DNA of 64,000 nt from NCBI GenBank assembly GCA_949357655.1, contig CASHTG010000015.1, positions 3,100,001 to 3,164,000 of the forward strand, written 5' to 3'. Positions 47,546 to 60,300 of the stretch are shown here, piece by piece. Under the pieces are notes generated by a model, which was not told the origin of the DNA, did not search any database, and worked only from the letters and a program-made list of their open reading frames with translations. The position numbers and the translations under genes were made by a program. Each line of letters begins with the position of its first letter. Positions within the stretch are counted from its first letter, which is position 1. This DNA comes from Parascedosporium putredinis (Eukaryota > Ascomycota > Sordariomycetes > Microascales > Microascaceae).

Positions 47546-48891
47546 TTTAATCGCGCACGATGTCTGACAATTCTTGCTCGAAGCGAAGAAAACGAAAGCA
47601 AAGCAAAACTGGTGTGTTCGGAGAAGAATTACAATATGCTGCTTCCTCACTGGCGGCAGGGGTGCACGGCCGCGGCTTCGGGTTCCATTTCTTAATTTTC
47701 TTTGTTTGATGATCTTTCGGGCTCTTCTAGCTTCACTTATCTCGTTCAGTATTTTTAGTCCCCGGTGCGCCATGCCGTGCGAGATGCGCGCAACTCTGCG
47801 TGTAGTTCGCATGCACACGCCAAACTGGCCAACAAGAAAGAGGAAAACCTGGTTGCCCGGGGTATTGATGACTTGTTATCTGCCTTTCGACGAACCTTTA
47901 GGGAAGGGGAGGGGAACTACTAACATCAAACGGCGTAGAAACGGTAAAAGGGATTCGTTGGTCGGTTTCTCGAGATAGTCAAATGCGGTCTTTCTGCTGG
48001 TTTCCTTTGTCTTTTCTCCTCTTCTTTCTCTCTTTCTCCTTTCTCTCTCTCTCTCTCTCTCTCTTCTTTTTCTTACCTTGCCCTAAATCTCGAGGTATAT
48101 TTCTAATAGTGCACTGTCCGTTTCCTTCATATCGTCCTGCTGCCTACCTCTTACTTTCCTCCCTTGCATGACCCTTGCCTCCTTGTCACGCTCGTCTTGT
48201 GTCCTCATCGCCATCTACATGAAGCCATGACCATTGCCTTCTGATTGCGATCCAAAGGCCGTTCCATTCCTATCCCTGGCCCCTAACTACCTTGATGAGA
48301 CACACCCCGTTATGCCCATTCGCTCCAGCGCAACTAATCGTTATCGTTGTGGTGTGGGCGCGTACCCGTTTTCATGGTCGTCATTCCACACAACGGTTTC
48401 CACTCAACTTCCTCCCATTGATCTTGAACTTGCCCTCACCTAACTACATGTAATCATCATATCAGATATGGTTTCGCCCGCTAATCGCAACAGAAACAGA
48501 TCTAAGCCGGCTGCAAGGAGACGGCCACCACAGCAATACATACTGGGTTAGGACAAGCAATTTTTGTATGTGCTAGCTTGTCGCAAATAGGGTTGAAGGA
48601 GGTGGGAGAGGTGAGTCCAATATCTTCCCTCGCCCTCTTTTTCCGCTCCCTTGAAAGAACAGGCCGTGCTACGTATATATTAAAGGGAACCCTTGGTACA
48701 TGATGGTGTAACCCGCAACTGCAGTTGTCAATTCCCTTCTTGAGGAACCCTAGTCTCATTTGCAATGTTCCTACGTTTGCTTGTAGTCTCAAACCTGGCT
48801 TACCACAACATTGAGCATCATTCCGTTAACGAACTTGTGAAGTCCTGTGTTTCCCCTCTCGAAGCCCCGTCTTCGGTGAATTATAGCTTCT
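47546..48891. other. Convergent 3' spacer with CT microsatellite
   Basis: 1.35 kb of pyrimidine-rich sequence, including a (CT)n run at about 48043-48064. No protein gene recognised. Confidence 0.5.
48043..48064 (+). repeat. (CT)n dinucleotide repeat
   Basis: About eleven CT units followed by more pyrimidines, in the 3' spacer of the KH gene. Confidence 0.85.
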
Positions 48892-49616
48892 CTAGGTTGA
48901 CATGGATCTAGATAGTGTTAGATAGGTTACCGTCTCAATCAAGAGGTTCTGCATGATACTCACCACGCCGAGATCTTCTCTGGCTGTCCTAATAAGGTGG
49001 ATGTTTTCTCCAATTGCTGCCAAATTACGGGTGTTGTAGTTAGCGGTTGTTCTTTTACAGGTTTCTAGCCATAGATGGATCTAGACTCACGCCCGGGCTT
49101 GGCCTTGGCTTCAATATGAGCTTCCTTGCTATCCCAACCGACAATCAAGATGACGGCAGGTGCCTTCTGGCCCTTGGCGTCCTTCGCGATGTGTTGGTCC
49201 ACCTCGCCAAACGCGTAACCGTGATAGCCTTCCAGATGGCTGGCGTCAACCTTGGTGATGAACTCGCGACAACGGCCGATGAACGTCGGCTCTACTCCAT
49301 AGGCAGTCACGAATTCAGTGCATGGGACGTCCAAGGCAGTCTCCAGGGTGCCTTCGAGCGACAAATGAGCAGCGGTCACGGCACCGCCAGCAGCCACACC
49401 AGCCAGGGCGGCAAGGGCATCAGAAGATGCAAACGCGTCAAGGGCCTCACGCGAAGACCATTGGGTAACGACAACGTTCTTCTCAGGGTCTTCGAGCGCC
49501 TTACCCCAGTAGATACTCTTGACGCCGGGGTTTTGGCGGATGGGGTCCAGGACCGACGACCAAGTTTCCGTGGTGGGGGTAAATGTGTGGATGGAGAGGA
49601 TGGCGTTGGCGGACAT
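48892..49616 (-). CDS. Small ABM-type dimeric alpha/beta-barrel protein
   Basis: Predicted member of the antibiotic-biosynthesis-monooxygenase / stress-responsive alpha-beta barrel fold; enzymatic role unknown. Starts MSANAILSIHTFTPTTETWS at 49616, and its long first exon (49616-49091) is free of frame breaks. It has two similar halves: an N-terminal barrel repeat ending near TQWSSREALDAF and a second with AVILIVGWDSKEAHIEA, as in tandem ABM proteins. An intron (49017-49090) joins AKAKPG to a second exon reading IGENIHLIRTAREDLGVVSI. The reading I follow stops at TAG 48892-48894, but a GTGAGT within the second exon could start another intron, so the last 25 residues are doubtful. Convergent with the KH gene. 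Confidence 0.6.
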
Positions 49617-52600
49617 GCTGATGACGTAGGCACGGATTATCCGTGTCTCGGACCAAAAAGATACGAAGGGGAAATGGGCTGAAGGCGATTCAAGTTCTCA
49701 CAAGACAAGGGGCCAAGAAACGTCAGTCAGGAGGGAAAGGGCCGCGTATGCGCTCTAGCTTGCGGAAGGCTGGTGGGCGAGAGGAGGGGGAAGGAAATTC
49801 GATGCGGATCCGTGGGAGGACGCGGCGTGGGCGCTTGTTCGGGAGTGGCGGCTCTTGTGTCCGCTCGGAGGATTTAGTTTGTGGTGGGCTATCTTGGCTT
49901 CGTGGGAAGATTGGAGGGCCGCTGATAGAATGGATCAATCGGGCAAGCGCGAGGGATTTGGAAAAAAGGTCCTCCACTCTACGAAATTTGATTATGGGAA
50001 ACTACACTAGTGGAAGGGATGGGGATAGAGAGATAGCGCTCGTTGTGCATCTGTGGATATGTAAGGTGGTGCAAGTTTACGTCTAGCAAGGAGAAGAGGG
50101 GCAAATGATTTGTGGTGTTAGCAAACCTCGATGTCATCAATCTCCGCTGATCATGCATTTACAAGTATTATCATGAATCGTTCTTGACCGGGCCGTTTTG
50201 GCAACCCCGCCGGTCAAAGCCGGCATCTCTCTTGATCTCTCTTGGGCGCCTTAGTCAAGCTCCGGCTGTGCTCTATATTGTTACCAGCGCCTGCCACTTC
50301 AGAGCTTCGGAGGTGGAAAAGAAAAAAATAGTTCATCTGAAGATCATGCAAGGTTTCCTTTATTAGGAAAATGATGTTGCAAACACCAACCACGAGTTGT
50401 TGGAATGACGGCATTGATTGCTCCCCTTGGCTCATCAATTGATTGATCAATGTTGGTACCGGCGCTATCGCGGCGCCTGCCAACTGGCGGCAAGCTTCTG
50501 CCCATATGGCGCCAGGCCATAATCTCAAGGAGGTGGGCACATCAGACTAGAGGACAATTAACTAACATATCGATCGACCAAACATGAAGTTGACTGTGGA
50601 GTTGAGGACTTGGGACTACGCTCGAGATGGCGCGAGTGCATTGGGTCGGGAGAACACATAGACTGACACTAGTGACGTTTTGATTCTAGTTTGATGGATA
50701 ACGAGGGAGAGTCAACAACGTGAGAGTCCAAGACATATGGGTGTGAGATGGATTGGGGCAAGAGAAACAGTGACTCAAGTCTTGAAGCAATAGATGATCT
50801 ACTATTGCCCCTCAATCAACCCCCAAGTGATTGCAAGATGGAACGTTGGTTTTGCAGTCGAACGGCGGGGCGCAGGAACAAAAAGCGACCAAAAAAGTGG
50901 CAGAGTTCATTGTCATCATCATCGTAAAGGTTCGATGGCGTTGGCTCTGCTTGGCTGCGGGCCGAAGACGCTGGTGCTTACTTTTGGATGGGTGCTCAGC
51001 CATTGTCGCGGGGTGACGTGTGTGTCTCCGGCACCGAAACGACGGCCGAAAAGGCTCGAGGACCGATGAAGGGCAGGCTCGTGACGCGATCTGAACCTCT
51101 CCCCCTCAACTTTGTGTCTCTGATGTGCAGTCACTTCTTGATGGTGGGTAGGAAGGGTGGCTGGTGCTGGAAAATGGACAGGGAAACCCCACGACCCTGT
51201 GTCAGTGTGTGGCTCGGTTTAGGATTTACGAGTGCTGCGCATCAGTGATTGATGTGGGTGAGCATGAATTGTTCTCAGAACCCTCAATCGCCCGCTGAGG
51301 AGGCACAAAGTGGCTGTTGAGAGAGGGCGATTGGGTGTTTGTTCCGAAAAACAAATCCACCGTTGCTCACCATTCTCCCATTGTAACCCTCTGGGCATCA
51401 GCACCAACCCAGCCACATCGGCATCAATGCTTACATCTACACAGATCAATGATGCTTTGACACTCACTCGAAAGACACCGCCCCTGGGGCTGGAGAAGGG
51501 TTGTTGACGCTCCGATGGCATGGGTGGATGGTCAGCTAAGCGACCAAGGGTTCAATTTCAATGATTCGGACACTATTACCATTGCTACTTGTATTTTTGC
51601 AAATATAGAGGTTACACCGATTTATCGTTGTTGAACCAATTCGTCTGAAGTGGATGGTCTTGGAAAGCTTGGCGAAACCAAGGCGCCTGCTTCGTCTTGC
51701 ATAGGGCTTCTGGGCTCTCGAATGTTGCTGTTTTGGGAGCCTTGGACCTGGGGCACTGGCCCGCCTTGTCTGAAATGGGCAACTTGGTCTGCCGTGGCCC
51801 AGGAGGGAAGCAAGGGAAGCCGCTACTAAGACTTGTACCTGGCTATTGAAGGTACATGTACTTCAGGTTGTACCGCACCATACAAATGGCTCAGCTGGTT
51901 GATTGGAGGTGGTTTTTGTGTGCATGGGCCTGGAATGAAGGAACGGGCCTGCGGGCACCCGACGAGATTGATCTAATAATCGATCAATCCCATTCTCTTG
52001 GAAGAAAAACACCCCCAAGGATTCTTTGGACCCAGGACATTGTGGTCATCCGTTTTTGTACAAGAGAGCGAGAGCTTGTCAAGCAGAGGTCAGAACTTTG
52101 TAGGATTGGCAGATGCGCGAGTCAACCGGCATGCCGCGCCGCGAGACCGTGAGATAGAGCATGGAAATGGGGGCGCCCCCTCAAAAACCCACTCTCGATC
52201 CAGGAACCAACACAGATTCTCCACTCCCCTGCCCTCCAGGTTCCTTCGTCCTCCCTCCGCTCCATCGAGGATGAGTGTAATACAGCTACGAAGTACTTCG
52301 TACATAACCACTTCTTCACCATCGGCCTAATCGGAGAGATTCAAGCACGGCCAAAAGTGGTGCAACCCCCTCAAACGGATTCGTCAGGCTACTTGCGGGA
52401 CCGCGTGAGTGGAGAGAAGAGAGGGGAAGATTGAAATGCAATGGAATGGATGCATGGATCCTTCCGTTGATTTTTAAAGTCCCTTCTCAACTTCTGCGGG
52501 AGGCGCAGCGCCGGTTCCAGGGACCCTTTTCCCGTGGAGCCAAACGGGAAATTGCGACAATTTCAACTTTGCGAAAGGCACAGAAAAGGACGACGCCTTC

Positions 52601-54697
52601 GAGGGGGAAAAAAGAAAAAGAGCATGGAGCGCGAATAGACCAACAACCCAATATGTCCAAATGATTTATGAAACTATTATTATCAACACACTGTCACTTT
52701 GCCGTGACCCGCCCCCACTGCCACTGTTTTGGACTTGTTGCCCCTTGAATCGATAGTCTGTCGCTGACATTGGCGAGTGGAATGCTCAGGCGCCAGAGAT
52801 GGGATTGAGACACCGCCTTTTGTCAGGAGGAAAAGAGGGAAGAAGGAAAGAGAGAGAGAGCGTATTATGGATGGTTGCCCGTTCGAGTGAGGAGGCGAAG
52901 CCTTGAATCGAGGGATAGGCCTCAAAAGGGTCTGGGTTTGCCAACAAAGAATATCGATGAGGCGCGTTTTTCCCGGCCCACGCTGATATTCAGCTCCGGT
53001 TCCCAGTGCACTAAGCCGCCAATGTCCATCGGGCTGCTGACGACGACCGCTGAAGCCATTGGTCTAAGGGATCCCTTGGTCTAAGAGCATCGATTCTTTC
53101 CGGCTAGGCCTTTCTGGCTTGGCCTCAAACGGGTCTTGCTGAATGCGCAGCCTATTCGGCTTATGGTAACATGTTGCTGACAACCCTCCAGACCGCGATG
53201 GAAACGAGTTCCTGGTCCACTTATAATTGGCCGAACTCCGCGCTGCAGGAGAGTGGGAGAGAAGGAGTGTGTGAGAGAGGCAGACTCTGGGTGGTGGACG
53301 ACGCGGACAACTCACCTTCAGCCTTCGGTGTTGAAAAAGTGCTGATGGCACCGCACCGCCCTCTTGCGCGATACTTTGGCATTGCGATGACATTCTCGGA
53401 ACAAAGTGGTGGCTGCGGTCTCCTGTCTACCCCTGCACGGGTCGTCGTTTCTGGGACATGGTCAATTTACGTGTGTAACGAGAATGTCATTGGCCACTTC
53501 TCCGAGAATTGCTTAAATTTTGCCAGACGAAACGTAGCCCAGTATTCCTTCCTGCCAAATTCTCCCATCCCATCCCTTGATCAAATCCTCCCCGTACGAA
53601 TATTTGCTTGAAGGGGGAAAAAAAAAAGAAAAGAAAAAACCCCTTTCCGGGGTGCTCTGAGGACGCTTGCTCCCCGATGTAGGAGGGTCCGGGTGGCTGC
53701 GATCGCGCATTCATCTCTAAAGCAGTCAACAGCTCGCCCTCACACTCTCTCAGACACACACTCTCTCTGTAACGCACTCTCAGCATGGTTTTGAGGTGGG
53801 CTGAGCTGGCGATACAGTAATAACACCTCGGTCTATCCGTTGATGAGGTTCAGTTGGTTGGTTGGCGTCGTGGGTATTCGGCATGTCGCCAATCCAGCTA
53901 GCTCTTTCTGTCTGTGACAGTCCCTGAAGCAGAACTTGCCCAACTTGTTTGCTCAGCCCTGCGGCCTCTGTACCTTGACATCGCCTCTGCGGGATAGATG
54001 GCTAACTCCCAAACTGTGGTAATTTACTGATCCATGCCCCGATCCATGCCCCAACCAAGGCGCCCTCCATCAGGAGCATGGTTACATCTTCGAGACGTTG
54101 CCGCCTTGGAAGGAGTCAGACCTACAGTCGTCCAAGTACTGGTACGAGCGCCTGGGAGAGAGACAGCCCTCGGAGACCTATGGTTTCTGGAGGGTCCTCT
54201 TGGTCCCGTCGCCTATGCGCGGTGGCAGCACGCGGTACTCGATACTTTGTCTCGTCTCCACACTCCCCTGCTCACGAGTGGATCAAATGCGCTAACCAAT
54301 GACCTGAACCGGTTCTCCTGGCGCTCCGCCGCCCACACCAATTGCTTGTTTTTTTGGTCAGGTACCGAGTACACTGACATTCACTTCCCACGCGACTGGC
54401 AGCACACCCTTTTCCCGTCATCTCCTGTCTCCTTTCTCCTCGACGCCCTCGCCCGAATTCCTCTTTCTCCCTTTTTCTCCTTCCCCTTCCCGTCACTCCT
54501 TGCCCAAAGCTGCATTCAGCCTGTCACTCATTTAAAGTCATTCTTTTGCCCACTCACTTGGCCTCGCCAATTCGTCGCTCCTTTCCAAACATCTTCAACG
54601 CATCAAGCCTTTTCGCTTCGTCACTCGTTATTCAACTCGAGCTCCTCTTTTCCAAACAGCCAGCGTCGCCTTTTCCCCAACAAACACCACCATCACG
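49617..54697. other. Second long gene-poor region
   Basis: 5.1 kb between the ABM-type gene and the GPI-protein gene. No conserved protein recognised on either strand. It holds inverted repeats of GATTGATC (51966-51989), the palindrome GTACATGTAC (51852-51861) and AAGTACTTCGTACAT (52291-52305). A pyrimidine-rich leader (54400-54690) precedes the next gene. Open frames near 52-54 kb lack recognisable domains. Confidence 0.45.
51966..51989. repeat. Perfect inverted repeat GATTGATC / GATCAATC
   Basis: Two 8-base arms (51966-51973 and 51982-51989) separated by 8 bases. The same octamer is frequent in other intergenic parts of the window. Confidence 0.7.
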
Positions 54698-55406
54698 ATG
54701 CAGTTCACCATCAGCGCCGCGGCCCTCATGGCCTTCGTTTCCACCGTCGTTGCCCAGGTCGCCAACTTCGACGTCATCTCCGCCCCTGGCAACTTCGAGG
54801 TCGTCGAGCCCGGCAAGCCCTACACCATCGTCTGGGAGCCTTCCCCGCCGAGTACGATGCCGAGACTATCAGCATCATCCTCCTTGGTGGCTCTTCTCAG
54901 AAGACCCTCATCCCCGACCCTGAGCCCGTTGCTGGTAAGTCTTTGTTCCGGCCGCCTTATTCCCGATGTGCTCGTTGCTAATATGCCGTTTAGCTGGCGT
55001 CGTCAACTCCGCTGGTACTTTCAAGTGGAATGTTCCCGCCACCCTCGGTGACGATGCTATCTACGGTCTGAGGATCCAGCTCGACTCGGACGAGACTGTC
55101 TTCCAGTACTCTTTCCCCTTCCACATTGGAAGCGAGGGCGGCTCCGGCGGAAACTCCACCGAGACCCCTATCCTCCGGTACTAAGACGAGCACCTCCAAG
55201 TCCGCCGCTCCTACCAACTCTGGCAACTCTACCACCACTGCCGCTCCCCTAAGACCACCATCGTCACCACCACCTCCGTTGAGGACGAGAGCAAGCCCAC
55301 TGCTGTCCCCACCGAGAGCGTCGTCCCCGAGAGCGGTGCTACCCGCTCCGCTGCCGGTGCTGTTGCCATCCTCGGTGGCCTTGCCATCGCTGCTTTCGGC
55401 CTCTAA
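54698..55406 (+). CDS. GPI-anchored cell-wall protein with Kre9/Knh-type domain
   Basis: Predicted secreted, GPI-anchored Ser/Thr-rich wall or membrane protein. ATG 54698 starts a signal peptide (MQFTISAAALMAFVSTVVAQ). The N-terminal domain follows: FDVISAPGNFEVVEPGKPY, TIVWEP, ISIILLGGSSQ, FKWNVPATLGDDAIYGLRI and VFQYSFPFHI, the pattern of the Ser-Thr-rich GPI (Kre9/Knh1-like) family. A Ser/Thr/Lys-rich stalk and a hydrophobic tail (AGAVAILGGLAIAAFGL) give the GPI signal, then TAA at 55404-55406. Intron 54935-54993 has a GCTAAT branch site. One-base deficits occur near 54847 (CCCC), 55175 and 55250, so the stalk and tail are in different frames. Codon use is highly biased, suggesting strong expression. 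The exact role is unknown. Confidence 0.87.
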
Positions 55407-57368
55407 GTGGTCTAACGGCTACTTGGTGCAGGTCTCTGTACGAGCGGATCTGACGACGGACCTGGTTGCCTGGTTTTAAACCATGTCTGGATTTCGAGGC
55501 GGATGGACTTCCTGCGCTCGGGGTCTAGTCCTTTGGTCTTTGAAACCTGGGGAATTAGGTGCCTAATATCCCGAGTCATCTCGGGTGTTTGACGCTAATA
55601 CGCTAACCGAGCGAGCCTCGTGCGGTTAAGGGATATACTACCGGGCATGGGACGGGTCATTTAATTCAGGTACTTCGGGAAAAGGTGTTCACATATTAAT
55701 ACCCCTTTTTCAGGGTCATCATAATACCCTGGTGGTCAAGATCGGATAGATGTTGAATATCAAGGGATTCTTCTTTTACACTTACTTGATTGCTTCTCCA
55801 TGACTTGGTGACCTGATTTATTCATGTGCTTGACGAATTGATCAATGTGGGATTGAGTGCCTGGTGCTGGTGACTTGCGCCGGTAATTGGGGTTTTTGGG
55901 GGCCTCTGTTTTCTCCTGTATGTGGGCGTTGGCTGAAGGAATGGGTGTAAGTGACCTTCGTTGATGTCGTGCGACGACTGCCCACTGTCCACTACCTACC
56001 CGTAGCATGTAGTACTCTACTGCAGGCAAACATGATACCGCAACCCGCTTCGTGCCTGGTAACTCAAATGGTCGGATGAATTGGCCGATCATCCATCGGA
56101 GACACCCACGCGGTTTCGGAGGTTGTCTTTGAGCCGCTTCGTACTCCGATAACCGTATTTTGCCGGTCGGAAACCTTGCTTGGCCCTGGCGCTTACACGG
56201 TGGTTTCGAGCCTCTTTACTCTCATTCTTTTATGATTTTATTCAATTGCTATTCGTTTTATCTAGGTTGAAGTTTTCATATTGATGAGGGAGGAGTGTTG
56301 CACGAGGGCGGAGGGAGTTGTCGCCCTGAGTCGTAGCTGCTTGGTTGGGGACGATAAACTCGCCTTTGTAGTGGGGTGGGCGCGAGCTTTGCCAAGGTCG
56401 GGGTGCTTTTGCGCAGGACATAGCCCGCGGGGATTCGATGAGAGCTTGGCGCCGGTCTATGATCCTCGCGCCCCTTGCATAAAGTCAAGGTTGCTCATAG
56501 GCGGATGTGATGCGGAGCACAAGAGTGGCCGGGCGAGTAGATACTCATGATGCCATCAGGCTTTTCGATATTGAACGGTGTAAGCCACTCTCGTACGAGG
56601 AAGTAGTTTGGGGCGATGCGAATTCACGGGTGCATGAGCGAGTAGTGATGGGAGACTGGGAGGGGGCACGCGAAGGCCGGTTTGCTGATCGGGATCTTGT
56701 GCGCCGTAAATCCCTGGCGTCGCACGAAATCCATGCATCCGATCATGGCTCTGGGCGCCATCTATGACTTGTTACATCCATTGGATTGCCTACATTATCA
56801 AGAAGATCACTGTGTGTGGGGTACTGGCGTGTTTGGCCGTCCTCTCACTACTTAGGAGACCGAGTAAAGGTTGTGCAGGCTAACCCTCTATCAGTGGTGA
56901 TCTAGCTTTGATATGTTGGGTAATAATGGTAGATATCTCTATTGATGTTGGATCCAATGGATTGATCAATGAAGAGGAAGACGCGGAGGGGCGCTCCATG
57001 TTGACAATAATAACACCAGCGTAACCCCGCTGTCAGCTCAATCTAGCCTGGAGCCTGGGCCACGAGCGCCCGCGCCAACATTAATTAATACCACGTGATT
57101 TCGTTCAGATGACTAACGCGTTGAGACGTGTGCCTGCCTCGACCGCAGCGCTGCAAGACGCGATTTGTCAAGGCAAGAACTTGCTTCGAGAATCACAGCA
57201 TCCGTGAACGAATAAACGCCGCCCCAACGCGCCAGGTACGGAGCGCCGTTACCCCTCTAAGCCGGAACGAATTGCCCCGACGCGAAGGCCGACTATTTTG
57301 TTTCTTTTGGCCAACTACGAACTCAATGCTTTGGCATTCTTCCGTGGAACTCGGTTCCTGCCGTCTTA
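55407..57368. other. Intergenic, GPI protein to RecQ
   Basis: 2 kb with no recognised gene. It holds a GGATCCAATGGATTGATCAATG cluster of the recurrent intergenic motif near 56950-56971, CACGTG at 57092-57097 and ACGCGT at 57116-57121. Confidence 0.5.
57116..57121. promoter_or_regulatory. MCB-type element (ACGCGT) upstream of RecQ
   Basis: A perfect ACGCGT lies 253 bases before the RecQ start; a CACGTG is 20 bases upstream of it. A G1/S regulatory role is inferred only. Confidence 0.35.
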
Positions 57369-60300
57369 ATGACACGCAATAACCTGGATGAACAGCTTCG
57401 ATGGTTATTGAACAACGCTGCAGTAGCTGCGCCGGCCCAAGCAAATATTGACACCACGAGACCGGAAGAGCTACACGAGGGCCTGAAGCTGCTGGAGCCT
57501 ACACCCCCGGGAGCGAAACTCTCCGGAGAACCGGCCTCGTCACTTGCCCGTCGAATCGACCCTCCGAGAACCGTCCCCCGAGCGTGCCCCGCGGTTCCGA
57601 TGTTCACGACGTGTCCAGATTCAAACCGAGCTCGTCCGACGAACAGGCCGAAATGGCGCGTCTCCTAGAACTCCAAAAGCCCAAAAACGCAGCCTTGTGG
57701 CCAACCAACCTCACCAACTCCCCACCCCCGTATCCACCACTGCGGCCGGTCGTTTTGAGCAGGCGTATAGCCAATCGATCAAGACGGGTTGGTCCCTCCC
57801 AAAACTATACCCGCCCGTCTTCTGTATACTGACATGCCACCAGCTGGCTCCTCGAGCAACTCATCACAGACGAGCCAGTCCTCGCTGGCAAAGAAGGCCC
57901 GAGATCGCATGCCTGCCCGTCTCCCTACCCCCGATCTTCCGCCCATCGACACCGACTCCGATTCTGACTTGATAGAGATTACCGCCGACGAGGCCGGCAT
58001 ATCTTCAGACTCGGTGCAGTTTGGAACAAATGTTCGACTTTGGAGGAAGATTTTGCTGTACGCCCTGAGCCGGCGGCTAGAGGCAAGAAGCGAAGGAGCA
58101 ACGAGATCAGCAAGGCGTCAATCAGCGATGATGATGACGATTTCCCGGACCTCCACGATCTCGTCAGCACGCCTATAGCGCCACCGACTACCTCTAGGCT
58201 CCTGTCCCCCGCCGTGCTGGCTCCCCGGACTGCGTTCCAGGGACGCCCCGTGAGCCCCACCGCCATCAAGACCATTCCGGCCTCCGTTGTGAGGTCACCC
58301 TCCCCCATCCGCCCTCCACGTGTCGCTAAGTCACCCTCCCCCATCCGCACTACACGTGTCACCAGGTCACCCTCTCCTTTTAAAAGTCTGGATCAACAGC
58401 TGGCGGGAAGCGGCAGTGGCCGAGCGGCCCCTCAAACTAATGGTCGCCCGAGCACCCCGAAATCGCCCAAAAATTGCCGCCTGTGGTATTGCAGCCAAAT
58501 GTATTAGGCTCGGATGTCATCCAACGTGCCTTGGCCCAGACGCCGAAACCTGTGACTCGCCGGACTTCCATCATCGAAGACTCGGAAGACGAGTTTCTAA
58601 CGCCTCCGAGCGGCGGTTTGGAGCCGGCGCCACCCGGCGTGTTTGGGACGATACCTTGCACTTTTGACGTTGATATGGCGACAGTAGTGCCCCAAACTTC
58701 ACCCATAGCACCGAAGCGTTCTGAGGTAGAACCGAAAGGGAAGGGGGTGGCTCGGCCCACCGACACCACCAACTTGGGCGGTAACGATGTTTCTGCGGAT
58801 AGCACGTCTCTTGCGAACTCAGTTGACCTGAGTGGGTTGTCTAACCTCATACATGACTCCTGGCCGTTGCAACATCATTTCGATATTCTGCAGGAGAAGA
58901 TAGATGAGAACCGGCAAATGTTTGAAAGGTCGTTGCGAGACTCTTGGCCTAGAGAAAAGAGGGTTCAGATAAAGCTGGAAAAGGACCAGCTGCTACCCCG
59001 ACAAAATACTATGCGAGGGCTCCTTCGAAGAATTAACGAGCATCATGCTTGCGTTCAAACAAAAGAGGAATTATTGCAACATATATCACGATCATACAGA
59101 GATGGGCTACCGACGGATGAAGACGAAAACAAGCTCGATCAGATTGGCGATGATCTCAAAGAGATGGAAACCCGATTCAACGAGGCCTTGGCTAATGCGG
59201 CCTCCGAAGATCCTCTTTACTCGCCCAGCTAAGGTCCGCGCCGCCGAAGCCCATTACTGCTATTCCCGCCACTGTGCCGCCGGGTGTTTCGGGCCCGCGC
59301 AGTCCGCGGAAGCAGTACCTCCCGAGATCCCATCGTCAGACGTCGTTCACCAAACCCAACTCCCGCCGCAAGTACCACAATACCACCAACGCCCTCCTCC
59401 ACGAGAAGCGGTCCCCGCCGTTCACCCCGACGAGTTCGAGGGTATGTTTAGTGATATAGACGAGTCGCCTGTCCAGCAACGCCCTTTTGCCCTGGCCGGT
59501 CCTCGGCCACCTCCATTTGCTGCGGAGAGATTACCGGCCGACGATATGGATTTCCTCAGCGACGACGATCCCGAACTTCTTGCGCTTGTCGATACCTGCC
59601 AGGCTCCCCAACCAGCACAGCGGAAACCGCTAAATGAGACGTCTGGGAATATGAAAGCGCTCACAAGAGTCGTGATTCCGGAAAAAGACTTGCCTCCAAC
59701 GCAACGAAAACGTCGTTTCCGGCTGAGCAAATGAAGTTCCCGTGGTCGCCAGAGGTGAAACAGATGCTCAAGGATCGGTTTAGGATGGAGACTTTCCGTC
59801 ATAATCAGTTAGAGGCTATCAATGCGACGCTAGCCGGTGACGACGCCTTCATACTCATGCCGACCGGAGGCGGCAAATCCCTTTGCTATCAGCTTCCAGC
59901 TGTAGTCAAGAGTGGACGAACGAGAGGCATCACCGTGGTTGTTTCGCCATTGATTAGTTTGATGCAGGATCAAGTTGATCATCTCAAGTCGCTACACATC
60001 CACGCGGTCGCATACAACGGTGAAGCTTCCAAGGAATACAAAGACATGGTGATGAAGATGTTCCGGGAGAAGAACCCAGAGAACTATATCGAGCTACTCT
60101 ACGTAACCCCGGAGATGGTCAACAGGAACAGACGGTTCTTGGATGGGATGGAGAGCCTGTATTCCAAGGGAAAGCTGGCCCGCATCGTTATTGATGAGGC
60201 CCATTGCGTCAGTCAATGGGGTCACGATTTTCGACCTGACTACAAGGAGCTGGGCGTCGTGCGAAGACAGTTCCGCGGTGTGCCTGTGATGGCCTTGACG

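Noticed and set aside
54034..54981. 315-codon plus-strand frame upstream of and overlapping the GPI-protein gene
   Set aside because: It runs through the pyrimidine-rich leader and then reads the GPI-protein gene out of frame. The short stretch resembling a protein near 54080-54290 has no recognisable family.
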